Notes: generated by a model from the letters alone, not told the origin. A DNA stretch of 64,000 nt from Citrifermentans bremense (GCF_014218275.1 NZ_AP023213.1:3202001-3266000), one strand, 5' to 3'. Shown: positions 1-8,545, counted from the stretch's first letter. Made by a program: numbers and translations.

Positions 1-490
1 GGTCCAGCTTGGACATGGTCAGCCAGTTGAGGAACCTGCCGCTGGCGAGGAAGCGGTTCACGGTGCGATTTTTTGCCGGAGCAACGGCAGGCGCCATACC
101 GACACAGAGGTAGCCGTTGTCCACCGTGTCGCACCCCGCCGGCAGCGTGCCGGCGGATGCCTTGAAGCTGCCGGAAATGAAGTCGTAGCTGTAGACAGTA
201 CCTTCCTCGAAGTATCCGGGGTAGGAGTTGGCGTTGGAGTAGGTGTCGTCGATGCAGTAGGCGCTGGGGTCCGTATATGCGAGATCGTAGAGGCTCCCGG
301 AATTGTCCAGCATGAGCAGCAGGTTGGGCTTTACCCCGGCTCCCGCCGAAGGGGGGACGCTGCACCAGGGCAGTCCCGGAAAAGCTTCGGCCGCAAGGAG
401 TTTCCCCGCGGCCGCCAGCAGGCAGAGATTCAGGATGCAGAGCCAAAAAAGGATGCGCGGCAACGCGCTGGGCACTCTACCTTTTCTCAT
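1..490 (-). CDS. PilY1-like pilus-associated protein, 5' part
   Basis: Only the first 163 codons lie in the window; the gene runs off the left edge. The ATG at 490 follows GGGAG. The product begins with a basic, hydrophobic Sec signal peptide (residues 1-34). It then has KPNLLLMLDNSGSL, whose DNSGS matches a DxSxS metal-ion-dependent adhesion (MIDAS) motif of von Willebrand A domains. This signal-plus-DNSGS start is typical of PilY1/Tfp adhesin-type proteins, large secreted proteins working with type IV pili. The C-terminal beta-propeller that would prove PilY1 is outside the window. It is divergent from the hydrogenase operon. Confidence 0.7.
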   Translation of the reverse strand, partial: MRKGRVPSALPRILFWLCILNLCLLAAAGKLLAAEAFPGLPWCSVPPSAGAGVKPNLLLMLDNSGSLYDLAYTDPSAYCIDDTYSNANSYPGYFEEGTVYSYDFISGSFKASAGTLPAGCDTVDNGYLCVGMAPAVAPAKNRTVNRFLASGRFLNWLTMSKLD

Positions 491-619
491 GACGCTCCCT
501 CTTATCAGGACGCTACCGGCCCGGCGGTTCCCATTAGGAACAGAGTCGGCCGGACCTTAAATTATAATTTTCTAAGCATAACAGCCATAATCGGAAAAAA
601 AAGTTGCAGCAACTCTAAT

Positions 620-647
620 TTGACACGCCACCTGAGCGGGTTAACAT
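620..647 (+). promoter_or_regulatory. possible sigma-70 promoter for the hydrogenase operon
   Basis: TTGACA at 620-625 is followed after 16 bases by TAACAT (642-647, four of six consensus bases). It lies about 105 bases upstream of the hydrogenase small subunit in the divergent gap 491-752. The -10 box is weak, so this is tentative. Confidence 0.3.
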
Positions 648-752
648 ACAACTAGCTGGATTATCGAGCCGGAAACCTTCTGCCTCGCGAGCCACCCCAC
701 CGCAGATCGTCTCCGTTCATAGAACCGGTCCAAGGCCGGATGGAGCTGGGAC

Positions 753-1943
753 ATGAAAGATCTTCAGCAGTGGCGCGACGGCGACAGTTTCGGAGATTTG
801 CTGAAACGGCGGGGGGTGACACGGCGAGAATTTCTCACCTTCTGCGGCAAGATGGCGGCGCTCATCGGCGTCGGCGGGGTCTTCGGGGGAAGCAAGACCG
901 CATTTGCGCAGGAGCTCGCGGGGAGGCTTGAGGCGGCACGGCGCCCGAGCGTGGTCTACCTGCAGTTGCAGGAGTGCACCGGCTGCGTCGAGAGCCTGCT
1001 CCGCTCGGCGAGCACCCCGGTCGAGGAACTGGTCCTGGAACAGATCTCGCTCGACTACAACGAGCTCCTGATGGCTCCCTCGGGAGAGGCGGCCGAACAG
1101 GCGCTCGCCTCAGCGCAGACAAAGCCGCACCTCCTCTTGGTGAACGGCTCGGTGCCGCTTAAAGACGGTGGCGTCTACTGCACCATCGGCGGCCGCTCCG
1201 CGCGCGACGTATTGGAGCGTGCCGCGGCCAACGCCACAGCGGTCGTCGCCATCGGTGCCTGCGCCGAGTACGGCTGCGTCCAGGCAGCCTCCCCCAACCC
1301 CACCGGCGCGGTGGGAGTAGCGGACGTGATCAGGGACCGCCCCGTGGTGAACATCAGCGGCTGTCCCCCCATCGCCGAGACCATCAGCGCCACCCTCACC
1401 TATTTCCTCGCCTATGGCCACACCCCTCCGCTCGACGGGCTAGGGCGCCCGCTTTTCGCATACGGCCAGCGCATCCACGACAAGTGCCCGCGGCGCGCAA
1501 GCTTCGACGCAGGGCAGTTCGCCGAGCGCTTCGACGACCAGAACGCCCGCCTGGGGCACTGCCTCTACAAGCTGGGGTGCAAGGGCCCCGCCACCTTCGC
1601 CCCCTGCGCCACCATCGAATGGAACGATGGGGTGAGTTTCCCCATCAAGGCCGGACACCCCTGCCTTGGCTGCACCGAGCGCCACTTCTACGACCGCATG
1701 ACCCCGTTCTACCGGCGCCTCCCCGGCATTACCGTCCCGGGGCTCGGCGTGGAGGCCACCGCCAACACCATCGGCGTTGCGGCCGTCGCAGCCTCGGTCG
1801 CCGCGGTCGCGGTCCACTCCGCGGCAACCGTGATAGCCAAGCACCGGGCCCGCCGGGCCGAACCCGAAAGCCTGCCGCTGGCGGTACTGGGGGACCGGGA
1901 AGAACCAGGCGTTAAGCAGAAGGAAAAGGAGAAGGATTCCTAA
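753..1943 (+). CDS. hyaA: [NiFe]-hydrogenase small subunit, Tat-exported
   Basis: The small subunit carries the FeS relay that takes electrons from the NiFe site towards the membrane. A twin-arginine signal (RRGVTRREFLTF) starts near residue 19. Cluster cysteines follow: ECTGC (proximal), GACAEYGC and GCPP, then HCLYKLGC and HPCLGC near the C-terminus. The proximal motif has Gly where oxygen-tolerant enzymes such as E. coli Hyd-1 (ECTCC) carry an extra Cys, so a standard oxygen-sensitive type is inferred. An alanine/valine-rich hydrophobic segment near residues 335-355 is the expected membrane anchor. Length 396 aa is normal. It is first in a three-gene operon; the large subunit follows after 163 bases containing a palindromic repeat. 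Confidence 0.93.
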   Translation: MKDLQQWRDGDSFGDLLKRRGVTRREFLTFCGKMAALIGVGGVFGGSKTAFAQELAGRLEAARRPSVVYLQLQECTGCVESLLRSASTPVEELVLEQISLDYNELLMAPSGEAAEQALASAQTKPHLLLVNGSVPLKDGGVYCTIGGRSARDVLERAAANATAVVAIGACAEYGCVQAASPNPTGAVGVADVIRDRPVVNISGCPPIAETISATLTYFLAYGHTPPLDGLGRPLFAYGQRIHDKCPRRASFDAGQFAERFDDQNARLGHCLYKLGCKGPATFAPCATIEWNDGVSFPIKAGHPCLGCTERHFYDRMTPFYRRLPGITVPGLGVEATANTIGVAAVAASVAAVAVHSAATVIAKHRARRAEPESLPLAVLGDREEPGVKQKEKEKDS

Positions 1944-1945
1944 GC

Positions 1946-1983
1946 AAATCCCCCCTGTCCCCCCTTCGCAAAGGGGGGACAGT
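1946..1983. repeat. dispersed intergenic palindrome, family A copy 1
   Basis: CTGTCCCCCC-TTCGCAAA-GGGGGGACAG forms a strong hairpin between the two hydrogenase subunit genes. Close relatives sit at 16521-16562 and 32697-32737, each with the same CCCCCCTTTGCG/AAGGGG core, so this is a repeated REP-like element and not a unique site. It may also modulate readthrough within the operon. Confidence 0.7.
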
Positions 1984-2106
1984 CAGGGCTGGCGCAGCGC
2001 TTCGTGTGTGTCATTCCCCGGAATTCCCGGATGAACCTCAGCAAAGCGTGGCAGGAAAGGATTTTCAGCTGGCGGCAACAACGGAACCACGGCAAGGAGA
2101 AAACCG

Positions 2107-3822
2107 ATGGCAACAGAGCGAATCGTCATTGACCCGATAACCAGGATCGAGGGGCACCTGAGGATAGAGCTTGAGGCCGCGGATGGCAGGATCAGCAACG
2201 CCTGGGCCTGCGCCACCCAGTTTCGCGGCATCGAAAAGATCCTCGAAGGGCGGGACCCGCGCGACGCCTGGGCCTTCGCGCAGCGCATCTGCGGCGTCTG
2301 CACTGGCGTCCACGCCATCGCCTCGATCAGGGCGGTCGAGGACGCCATCAAATGCCGTATTCCCGAGTCGGCCGAACTGATCCGGAACCTGGTCTCGGGG
2401 ATGGCGACCCTGCAGGACCACGTGATGCACTTCTACCACCTGCACGCGCTGGACTGGGTGGACGTGATGAGCGCCCTGTCCGCCGATCCCGCCGCAACCT
2501 CACGCCTGGCCGCAACCATCTCCCCCTGGCCCAACAACTCCGCCACCTGGTTCAAGGAGGTGCAGCAGCGGGTCGCGACTTCGGCCAAAGGCGGGCTCGG
2601 GATCTTCGCTTCCGGCTACTGGGGGCACCCGGCCTACCGGCTCCCTCCCGAGGCGAACCTGATGGCGGTCGCCCACTACCTGGAGGCGCTCAAGTGGCAG
2701 CGCGAGATCATCCAGCTCCACACAATCTTCGCGGGGAAAAATCCGCATCCCAACTACCTGGTGGGGGGGATGGCGACCTCGATAAATCTGGACAATCAGC
2801 TCACCATCAACAAGGTGCGGCTGGACCAGTTGGGGGAGCTGATCAGGGAGGCGCGCCGCTTCGTGGACGAGGTGTACTACCCTGACGTAATGGCCATCGC
2901 CGGCTTCTACCCCGAATACGCCTCCATCGGCGTTTCCTCCCCCACCATGATGGCGGTCGGGGAGAGCGCCTTTTCCTGTTCCGGCACGCCGGCGGGGAAG
3001 CCGGTCGCAGCCGGGCTCCTCATGGACGGCGATTACCGCACGCCACGCCCCTTCAATCCGAGGATGGTAGCCGAATTCGTCTCCTCAGCCTGGTACCTCT
3101 ACCCCGAGGGGGACCGGCAGGGGCTGCACCCGTGGCAGGGAAGGACGGACCCGAACTACACTGGTCCGAAGCCCCCCTACCGTCAGCTGTCCGACCAGGA
3201 GAAGTACACCTGGTGCAAGGCGCCCCGCTACGACGGACGCCCCGTGCAGGTCGGCCCCAACGCGAGGATCATGCTGGCCTATGCGCAGGGGCACCCTGAA
3301 ACCGTACAGCTGGCGAACCGCGACCTGGGTCAGCTCAAAGCCGGGGTGGAGGCGCTCAATTCCACGCTAGGGCGCACCTACTGCCGGGCGCTCGAATCGG
3401 TCATCCTCGCCAAACGGATGGAAGAGTGGTTCGCCGCCCTGAATGAGCGGGTCCGGTCGGGTGACGTCTCCACATTCAACGCGGACTTCTGGGAGCCGGA
3501 GAGCTGGCCCAAGCAGGCGCAGGGGATGGGATACCTGGAGGCCGCGCGCGGGACGCTGTCGCACTGGGTGGAGATAGAGAACGGCCGCATCTCCCGCTAC
3601 CAGTGCGTGGTGCCGAGCACCTGGAACAGCTCGGGACGCGACCCCAACGGCCTGATGGGACCTTACGAACAGGCGCTGGCCGGAGACAAGAAGCATCCGC
3701 TGGTAGACCCCAAGCGCCCGGTCGAGGTGTTGCGGACCATACACTCCTTTGACCCGTGCCTGTCCTGCGCCGTGCACATGCTGCTACCGGACGGTTCGGG
3801 GCTCGAGGTGAAAGTGCGATGA
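2107..3822 (+). CDS. hyaB: [NiFe]-hydrogenase large subunit
   Basis: This 571-aa catalytic subunit binds the NiFe(CN)2CO site. The N-terminal L1 motif RICGVCTGVHA starts near residue 60, and the C-terminal L2 motif is DPCLSCAVHM, so all four nickel-ligand cysteines are present. About 14 residues follow the terminal His. This is the extension normally removed by a maturation endopeptidase after nickel insertion; no such protease (HyaD type) is encoded nearby, so it must be elsewhere. A good AAGGAG-type site precedes the ATG. The stop overlaps the next start (ATGA), which implies translational coupling to the cytochrome b gene. Confidence 0.95.
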   Translation: MATERIVIDPITRIEGHLRIELEAADGRISNAWACATQFRGIEKILEGRDPRDAWAFAQRICGVCTGVHAIASIRAVEDAIKCRIPESAELIRNLVSGMATLQDHVMHFYHLHALDWVDVMSALSADPAATSRLAATISPWPNNSATWFKEVQQRVATSAKGGLGIFASGYWGHPAYRLPPEANLMAVAHYLEALKWQREIIQLHTIFAGKNPHPNYLVGGMATSINLDNQLTINKVRLDQLGELIREARRFVDEVYYPDVMAIAGFYPEYASIGVSSPTMMAVGESAFSCSGTPAGKPVAAGLLMDGDYRTPRPFNPRMVAEFVSSAWYLYPEGDRQGLHPWQGRTDPNYTGPKPPYRQLSDQEKYTWCKAPRYDGRPVQVGPNARIMLAYAQGHPETVQLANRDLGQLKAGVEALNSTLGRTYCRALESVILAKRMEEWFAALNERVRSGDVSTFNADFWEPESWPKQAQGMGYLEAARGTLSHWVEIENGRISRYQCVVPSTWNSSGRDPNGLMGPYEQALAGDKKHPLVDPKRPVEVLRTIHSFDPCLSCAVHMLLPDGSGLEVKVR

Positions 3823-4991
3823 AGATCTTCGACATCCCCGAGGACGAACTCCGCATCGAGCTGGCTGATCCGGCTCCCTTCGGCGGCGGCAAAAGGAGCG
3901 AGCTGATGCTTCTGGCGGCGTTAGGCGCGCCGGTCGGCACCCGGGACCCAGTGGACCTGGCTCTTCTGAGCGCCGCCTCCCGTAAGGACGACCTGCGGCA
4001 CTTCGAGCAGACCGCTTTCACGCCGCTGGAGCCGCAGCTCGCGCGAAGCATCGCGCGGGTGCGACGGGTGGGAGAGAAAGAGGAAGAGCTGATCGCCCGC
4101 GGCGAGGTCGACGCCATCCTCTATCTTTGCCGCGCCGACGAGGCGACCCGCTTCCGGGCGGAGTTGCAGGCCGAGATGAGGATGACCCGCGGCTACCGGG
4201 CGCTCGGCATCGCCAAGGCCAAGCCGGGTCCGGAGGGGGAGGAAAACTGGACCTTCATGGGGTACATTCCGATCCGGGCCACGCGGCATAAGAGTACCCG
4301 CAGCGAAGAGCCCGCGGACTTCAACTACGTCACCGTCTGGGACTGGCAGCTGCGCGTCCTGCACTGGCTTTCGGTCTTCCTGATCCTGGTGCTGTCGCTG
4401 ACCGGCCTTTTGATGGGGAGCAGCCGTTTCATCTACGGCGTATCGCAAGGGTACTCCAACTACCTGAGCTGGCTCAGGCTCACCCACTTCGTCGCGGGAT
4501 GGTTTCTTCTCTGCGCCGCCATCCTGCGCATAGCCGGGCTCTTTCTCGCCTCCAATCGCTTCCAGCGCTGGTACGCCCTCTTCCCGGTGAAAAAGCGCGA
4601 CCTGAACAACCTGGTCCAGGTAGCAAAGAACTACCTCTTCTGCCGTTTCGAGCGCCCCCCCCACTACATCGGGCACAACCCGTTGCAGCAGATCGCCTAC
4701 ACCGCCATCTTCGGCGTCGGCCTGGCCGCCCTTTTCACCGGCTTCGCCCTCTACGCCCTGTACGCACCGGACCATTGGCTTTTGCGTTACTTCGTCTGGT
4801 TCGATGACCTGATCGGAGTACAGTACCTGCGCCTTGTCCACCAGCTGATCATGTGGATATTCCTCGCCTTCATCCCGATCCACGTCTATCTCTCCATCCG
4901 CGCCGATACCGTGGAGCGCGAGGGGGCCCTTTCCTCCATCGTCAGCGGCGGCCGCTGGTGTCGGAAAGGGACCAAGTTCGAGGACGCCTAG
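3819..4991 (+). CDS. hyaC: hydrogenase b-type cytochrome with N-terminal P-type-ATPase N-domain-like extension
   Basis: The start is the ATG overlapping the hyaB stop (ATGA); an in-frame start at 3756 would lie inside hyaB and is rejected. The product is 390 aa. Residues about 170-385 are a classic HyaC cytochrome b with four membrane segments and histidines at VLHWLS, LTHFV and the paired LVHQ...IHVYL, which ligate two hemes and pass electrons to quinone. Residues about 20-160 do not belong to HyaC. They resemble, in order, landmarks of a P-type (H+-ATPase class) nucleotide-binding domain: RDPVDLALL, FTPLEP, a degenerate ARGEVDAIL where KGAPEQIL is usual, GYRALGIAKA and NWTFMGYIPI. No DKTGT phosphorylation motif exists. 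HyaC proteins are usually about 230 aa. Confidence 0.88.
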   Translation: MKIFDIPEDELRIELADPAPFGGGKRSELMLLAALGAPVGTRDPVDLALLSAASRKDDLRHFEQTAFTPLEPQLARSIARVRRVGEKEEELIARGEVDAILYLCRADEATRFRAELQAEMRMTRGYRALGIAKAKPGPEGEENWTFMGYIPIRATRHKSTRSEEPADFNYVTVWDWQLRVLHWLSVFLILVLSLTGLLMGSSRFIYGVSQGYSNYLSWLRLTHFVAGWFLLCAAILRIAGLFLASNRFQRWYALFPVKKRDLNNLVQVAKNYLFCRFERPPHYIGHNPLQQIAYTAIFGVGLAALFTGFALYALYAPDHWLLRYFVWFDDLIGVQYLRLVHQLIMWIFLAFIPIHVYLSIRADTVEREGALSSIVSGGRWCRKGTKFEDA

Positions 4992-5059
4992 CAGGGGAGC
5001 TGGCGATGGGAAGGCGGCAGGCCCCCTTCCTAGGCTTCAGTGGGAGAGAGGACAAGCGA

Positions 5060-5094
5060 AAGGCCGCATCCATGACGGAAGCGGCCTTTTTTTG
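5060..5094 (+). terminator. Rho-independent terminator of the hydrogenase operon
   Basis: AAGGCCGC (5060-5067) pairs with GCGGCCTT (5081-5088) and is followed by a T run. It lies 69 bases after the cytochrome b stop. Confidence 0.8.
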
Positions 5095-5115
5095 CCGAAG
5101 TTAAGCAGGGAAAGG

Positions 5116-5310
5116 TCAGGCGAGGACTCTTCGATAGGGTAGCGCCATGAGGCTCTCCTTCAGTTCCGAGATCGTCTTTTCCAGCTCCGAGATCTGCGAC
5201 TCCAGCTCTTCCAGCTCCATTGTCGTATTCAGCCTCTGCGCCACTTGCTGGACCTTGCCGATGTTGATCCCGATCATTTCGTTGACCCGCGAGGTTTCGA
5301 TGTGCGTCAT
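5116..5310 (-). CDS. small coiled-coil protein, unknown function
   Basis: The protein has 64 aa from the ATG at 5310, preceded by GGGGAGGT. A longer 84-aa reading starting at 5370 has no comparable ribosome site. The C-terminal half is a heptad-rich helix (LEELESQISELEKTISELKE), so a coiled coil is likely; the N-terminal part is amphipathic. I do not recognise a family. It is last in a minus-strand run with a YtxH protein and a ferredoxin. Confidence 0.7.
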   Translation of the reverse strand: MTHIETSRVNEMIGINIGKVQQVAQRLNTTMELEELESQISELEKTISELKESLMALPYRRVLA

Positions 5311-5373
5311 GGTGCTTACCTCCCCGTCTGCGGACAGCGGCAGGGACGGAGCGTCCCTGCCGTTCACCAAAGA

Positions 5374-5565
5374 TCAGCGCCAGTGGATGCAGGAGACCGG
5401 GCAGACGTCGATGGCGTCGCTTTGAATCTCCTCTTCCGAGGCGCCGGTCGGATCATAGCACTCGGCTTTGCCGTTGTCGGCGAACCTGAACACTTCCGGC
5501 ACGTTGTCCGTGCAAAGACCGCAACTGATGCAGACATCCTGATCGACCCAAGGCTCTCTTGCCAT
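5374..5565 (-). CDS. single-cluster [4Fe-4S] ferredoxin
   Basis: The start is the ATG at 5565 behind GGGAGGT, giving 63 aa. CISCGLC supplies three ligands and the distant CPVSC supplies the fourth. The position that serves a second cluster in two-cluster ferredoxins is Val (CTDNVPEVF), as in monocluster ferredoxins of the Bacillus/Thermotoga kind. It is a soluble low-potential electron carrier. It sits between the YtxH gene upstream and the coiled-coil gene downstream, probably in one operon. A dedicated partner is not evident, though the hydrogenase and AOR in this window are possible users. Confidence 0.88.
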   Translation of the reverse strand: MAREPWVDQDVCISCGLCTDNVPEVFRFADNGKAECYDPTGASEEEIQSDAIDVCPVSCIHWR

Positions 5566-5607
5566 GGTAATACCTCCCGCGTTTTGGATTGGTTTTGCTA
5601 CTTGCAC

Positions 5608-5952
5608 CTATATGCTCTTCTCGAGCTTCTTCCTCTGCTCTTCCAGTTTTTCCAGTGCCTTGTCGAGTGCGGACAGCAGCATCTTCTTGGAGTCCTTGCT
5701 GAGGTTCGCCCTCTCCTCCACGAATTCGGTGGCGCGGCTGGTCGCGGTATCGACGAAATCGGAGATGGTTTCGGCGAAATCGGAAACTGCCTCATTAGCC
5801 TTTCCGCTCACCTCTTCGGCCAACGAACAGAGGTACTTCCGAGTTTTCTTTCCCGCCTGCGGAGCCATCAGGAGCGCCAGTCCGGCCCCAATCAAGCCGC
5901 CGACCAGCAGGAAGACGGCATCCCCTCCCGTGCAGCTTTCTTTATGTCCCAT
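5608..5952 (-). CDS. YtxH-domain membrane-associated protein
   Basis: The 114-aa product has one N-terminal hydrophobic segment with the YtxH signature LLVGGLIGAGLALLMAPQAG followed by KKTRK. A long charged helical region then fills the rest, ending in a coiled-coil stretch. YtxH proteins are small envelope proteins often linked to stress; no reaction is known. GGAGG lies upstream of the ATG. It is first of a three-gene minus-strand group with the ferredoxin and coiled-coil genes. Confidence 0.8.
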   Translation of the reverse strand: MGHKESCTGGDAVFLLVGGLIGAGLALLMAPQAGKKTRKYLCSLAEEVSGKANEAVSDFAETISDFVDTATSRATEFVEERANLSKDSKKMLLSALDKALEKLEEQRKKLEKSI

Positions 5953-6303
5953 GAGTTTTCTCCTCCATCCGGGGTGGTTTTAATTACAGCGGTAATACTA
6001 CCACAAAATTAAACTCGTCAAACGTAAAGGATAATCTCAGGATCGATAGTTTTTCCCTCCCGCGTCCCCCCCTCATTTTCCCCAAAGTACCTTTGTTGTT
6101 GGTTTTTTTTGCAAGACTCTCCCCGCTCGGTTTCCTCAGATTTTGTCTTTGCCAATGTTTTCAATTCAAGCCTTCGGCTGCTTCGGTTCTCTCAGATTTT
6201 TCTCTGTGGCCAACAGTTTCACGGTTTTACCTCTTTTATGACGAGCAGCTTATGTGTAAGATATCGTTTCCCCTCTAATAAGGACACAGGAAGGAAAGCT
6301 GCC
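5953..6303. other. gene-free divergent gap with imperfect direct repeat
   Basis: This T-rich 351-base gap separates the YtxH gene (minus) from the MoxR gene (plus). It holds two imperfect copies of a 38-41 base unit (6126-6163 and 6181-6221), both running CTCGGTT...CTCAGATTTT...GCCAA...TTTCA. An open frame crosses it in phase with the MoxR gene, but its sequence looks non-coding and the real start is at 6304. Confidence 0.55.
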
Positions 6304-7365
6304 ATGAACGTCGAACAAATGAAGATCGTCGTGAAGGAGATCCTCTCCAAGACCGATCTAACCCCCTGCATCGTGGGCCACCGCGGCGTGGGCAAAAGCG
6401 CCGGGATCATCCAGAGCTGCCGCGAACTGGAGCGGCGCTACGTTTCGCTGCGCCTGGGGCAGATGGAGGTGGGCGACCTGGTGGGGATCCCCTTTCGCAG
6501 CGGCGACGTGATGCAGTGGTCGCGCCCAAGCTGGATGCCGGGGGACGACGAGCCCCCGACCGTGATCCACTGCGACGAATTGAACCGGGCCCAGCAGGAG
6601 GACACCCTGCAGGCGATATTCCAGTTCGTGGAACCCCCCGCCGAGGGGATGCTCCGCGCCATCCATACCCACAAGCTATCCCGCCGCCACAAGGTGGTGG
6701 TGAGCATAAACCCTCCCGACGGGAGCTACCAGGTGGCGACGCTCGACCGCGCCCTGGTGGACCGCATGGTGATGCTTTACGTGGAGACCGATTACCAGTG
6801 CTGGGCCCGCTATGCGCAAAGGCGCGACCTCTCCGGCGAGGTACGGCAATTCCTGGGTGGGAACCAGAACCTCCTGGCCAAGCAGGGGATGCCTATGGAC
6901 CTGCAGGTCGAGCCGAGTGAGCGGGCGTGGGAGATGGTGAGCACCCTGAAGAAAAACTGCAGTTTCCCGGCGGAACTGGAGATGGAGGTCTACGCCGGGG
7001 TCGTGGGGAGGGAGGCGGCAATAACCTTCATGCGCTGGCTCTCCGATCGCCAGGGGCGCCCCATCACCGCGCAGGAAGTCCTCAACGACTGGCCGGCCGT
7101 GGCAAAGCGGGCCGGGGCGCAGCGCGACGACGTGCAGGCTGCCACTATCAACGACCTGACCGCGACACTGCAGGTCTTCCCGGAGCTGAGCGACGAGCAG
7201 GAGGAAAACCTGGTGGCCTACATCGCGCTGCTGCCGCGGGACCTTCGCTTCGGATTCGTGAAGACGCTCCTGAAGATCCCCGAGGTCGCCCTCCGACTGG
7301 TCCACGACAAGCACGACCACGTGATCTACGACGCGATCCACGCCATAAACCAGCAGGCGGGGTGA
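6304..7365 (+). CDS. MoxR-family AAA+ ATPase
   Basis: The ATG at 6304 follows AGGAAGG, giving 353 aa; upstream in-frame starts lie in repeat-bearing leader. Walker A is GHRGVGKS and Walker B is VIHCDELNRA, whose DELNRA fits the MoxR consensus DEiNRA. An LDRALVDRM segment fits sensor/arginine-finger regions. MoxR ATPases act as chaperone-like remodelers with a partner carrying a vWA domain, and exactly such a gene follows after 4 bases. The target complex is unknown. Confidence 0.88.
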   Translation: MNVEQMKIVVKEILSKTDLTPCIVGHRGVGKSAGIIQSCRELERRYVSLRLGQMEVGDLVGIPFRSGDVMQWSRPSWMPGDDEPPTVIHCDELNRAQQEDTLQAIFQFVEPPAEGMLRAIHTHKLSRRHKVVVSINPPDGSYQVATLDRALVDRMVMLYVETDYQCWARYAQRRDLSGEVRQFLGGNQNLLAKQGMPMDLQVEPSERAWEMVSTLKKNCSFPAELEMEVYAGVVGREAAITFMRWLSDRQGRPITAQEVLNDWPAVAKRAGAQRDDVQAATINDLTATLQVFPELSDEQEENLVAYIALLPRDLRFGFVKTLLKIPEVALRLVHDKHDHVIYDAIHAINQQAG

Positions 7366-7369
7366 CAAG

Positions 7370-8542
7370 GTGTCCGCAGGGGTCCTCGAAAACGCGGTGG
7401 TGAGGCTATTGCGCGAGCGCCCTTTTTACGGGCACTTCATCCTGAACCTGCGCCGCGAGGAGCGGGAGCTTCGGGGAAAGCCCGCCGGGGTCACCATCCG
7501 TAACGGCACCCCTACCATCGCCGTCGACCCGGCCTCTTTCGCTGAATACTCGGCGATCGAGCAGCAGGCGCTTTTGGAGCACCTGGTGAAGCACCTTCTG
7601 CACCTGCACATGCTGCGCGGCAAAGGGCGCAACGCCCACGACTGGGACATCGCCTGCGACCTGGCCATCAATCCAGGAAGCGAGGGGCTCCCCGCCGATG
7701 CGCTCTACCCCTCCCAGTACAAGATGCCGGAGGGGCTTGCCGCGGAGGAGTACTACCAGCAGCTGGTCCCCCCCTTCGACATCGGCAACCTGGAAGGAAG
7801 CGGCTTCGGAGACGCGGAAAAGGAACGGCAAGGCGCGGCGGGTGCCGGGAAGGGGGACCGCTCCGCCTCGACCCTCGACGACCACGCCCTCTGGAGCGAC
7901 GCCGACAGCACGCCGCTTCCCCTGGCGCAGGAGATGCTGGCGTCGCTGACCCGGGACAGCCTGCGCGCAAGCGACGGGGAAGCCCCCGACGAGATCAGGG
8001 AGGTAGTCGAAGGGCTGCTGCGCCCCTCCCCCATCCCCTGGCGCCAGGTGCTGCGGCAGTTCGTCGCCACCGCAGGGCGGCTGGGGAGACAGGGGACCTG
8101 GATGAGGGAGCACCGCCGCTTCGCGCACGTGACCCCCGGAACCCGGAAGCGCCACCGCCTCAACCTGCTGGTCGGCATCGACGTGAGCGACTCCACCAAC
8201 GCGGTGGAGCTGCGCGAGGCGTTCGCCAGGGAGCTGGTCCAGATAGCGCGGGGACGCGACGCCTCCATCACCGTCCTTTACGCCAACAGCAAGATACAGA
8301 GGGTGGAGGCGTTCAAGGGGAGCGCCTTCGCCCCCGAACGCTACGACGGCGGCGGCTTCACAGATTTGAGGCCCGTTTTCGCCTATGCGAAGACGCTGCA
8401 CCCCGCTCCCGCGGCGGTGATCTACCTGACCGACGGCATCGGACCTGTCCCCGAGCAGATGGAACTGCCGACCCTCTGGGTGCTGACGGCGGAGGGAGAA
8501 AAACCGGCGCCCTGGGGCGTCGAATTGAGACTGGAGGTTTGA
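7370..8542 (+). CDS. DUF2201/vWA-domain protein, MoxR partner
   Basis: The start is GTG, 4 bases after the MoxR stop, and the product has 390 aa. The N-terminal 140 residues match the putative metallopeptidase layout of DUF2201, but the expected HExxH zinc motif reads HLVKH (EHLVKHLLHLH), so the catalytic Glu is missing. The C-terminal third is a VWA-like domain with a full MIDAS motif, GIDVSDSTN. This pairing with an upstream MoxR ATPase is a known bacterial arrangement. A non-peptidase, metal-binding adaptor role is inferred. The middle part (residues 160-215) is low-complexity and likely flexible. Confidence 0.82.
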   Translation: MSAGVLENAVVRLLRERPFYGHFILNLRREERELRGKPAGVTIRNGTPTIAVDPASFAEYSAIEQQALLEHLVKHLLHLHMLRGKGRNAHDWDIACDLAINPGSEGLPADALYPSQYKMPEGLAAEEYYQQLVPPFDIGNLEGSGFGDAEKERQGAAGAGKGDRSASTLDDHALWSDADSTPLPLAQEMLASLTRDSLRASDGEAPDEIREVVEGLLRPSPIPWRQVLRQFVATAGRLGRQGTWMREHRRFAHVTPGTRKRHRLNLLVGIDVSDSTNAVELREAFARELVQIARGRDASITVLYANSKIQRVEAFKGSAFAPERYDGGGFTDLRPVFAYAKTLHPAPAAVIYLTDGIGPVPEQMELPTLWVLTAEGEKPAPWGVELRLEV

Positions 8543-8545
8543 CCG

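Noticed and set aside
3756-3818. Upstream in-frame start for the cytochrome b gene
   Set aside because: It lies inside hyaB; the ATGA overlap start at 3819 fits translational coupling.
5245-6012. 255-codon plus-strand frame across the ferredoxin/YtxH genes
   Set aside because: Antisense to three genes with good ribosome sites and clear motifs.
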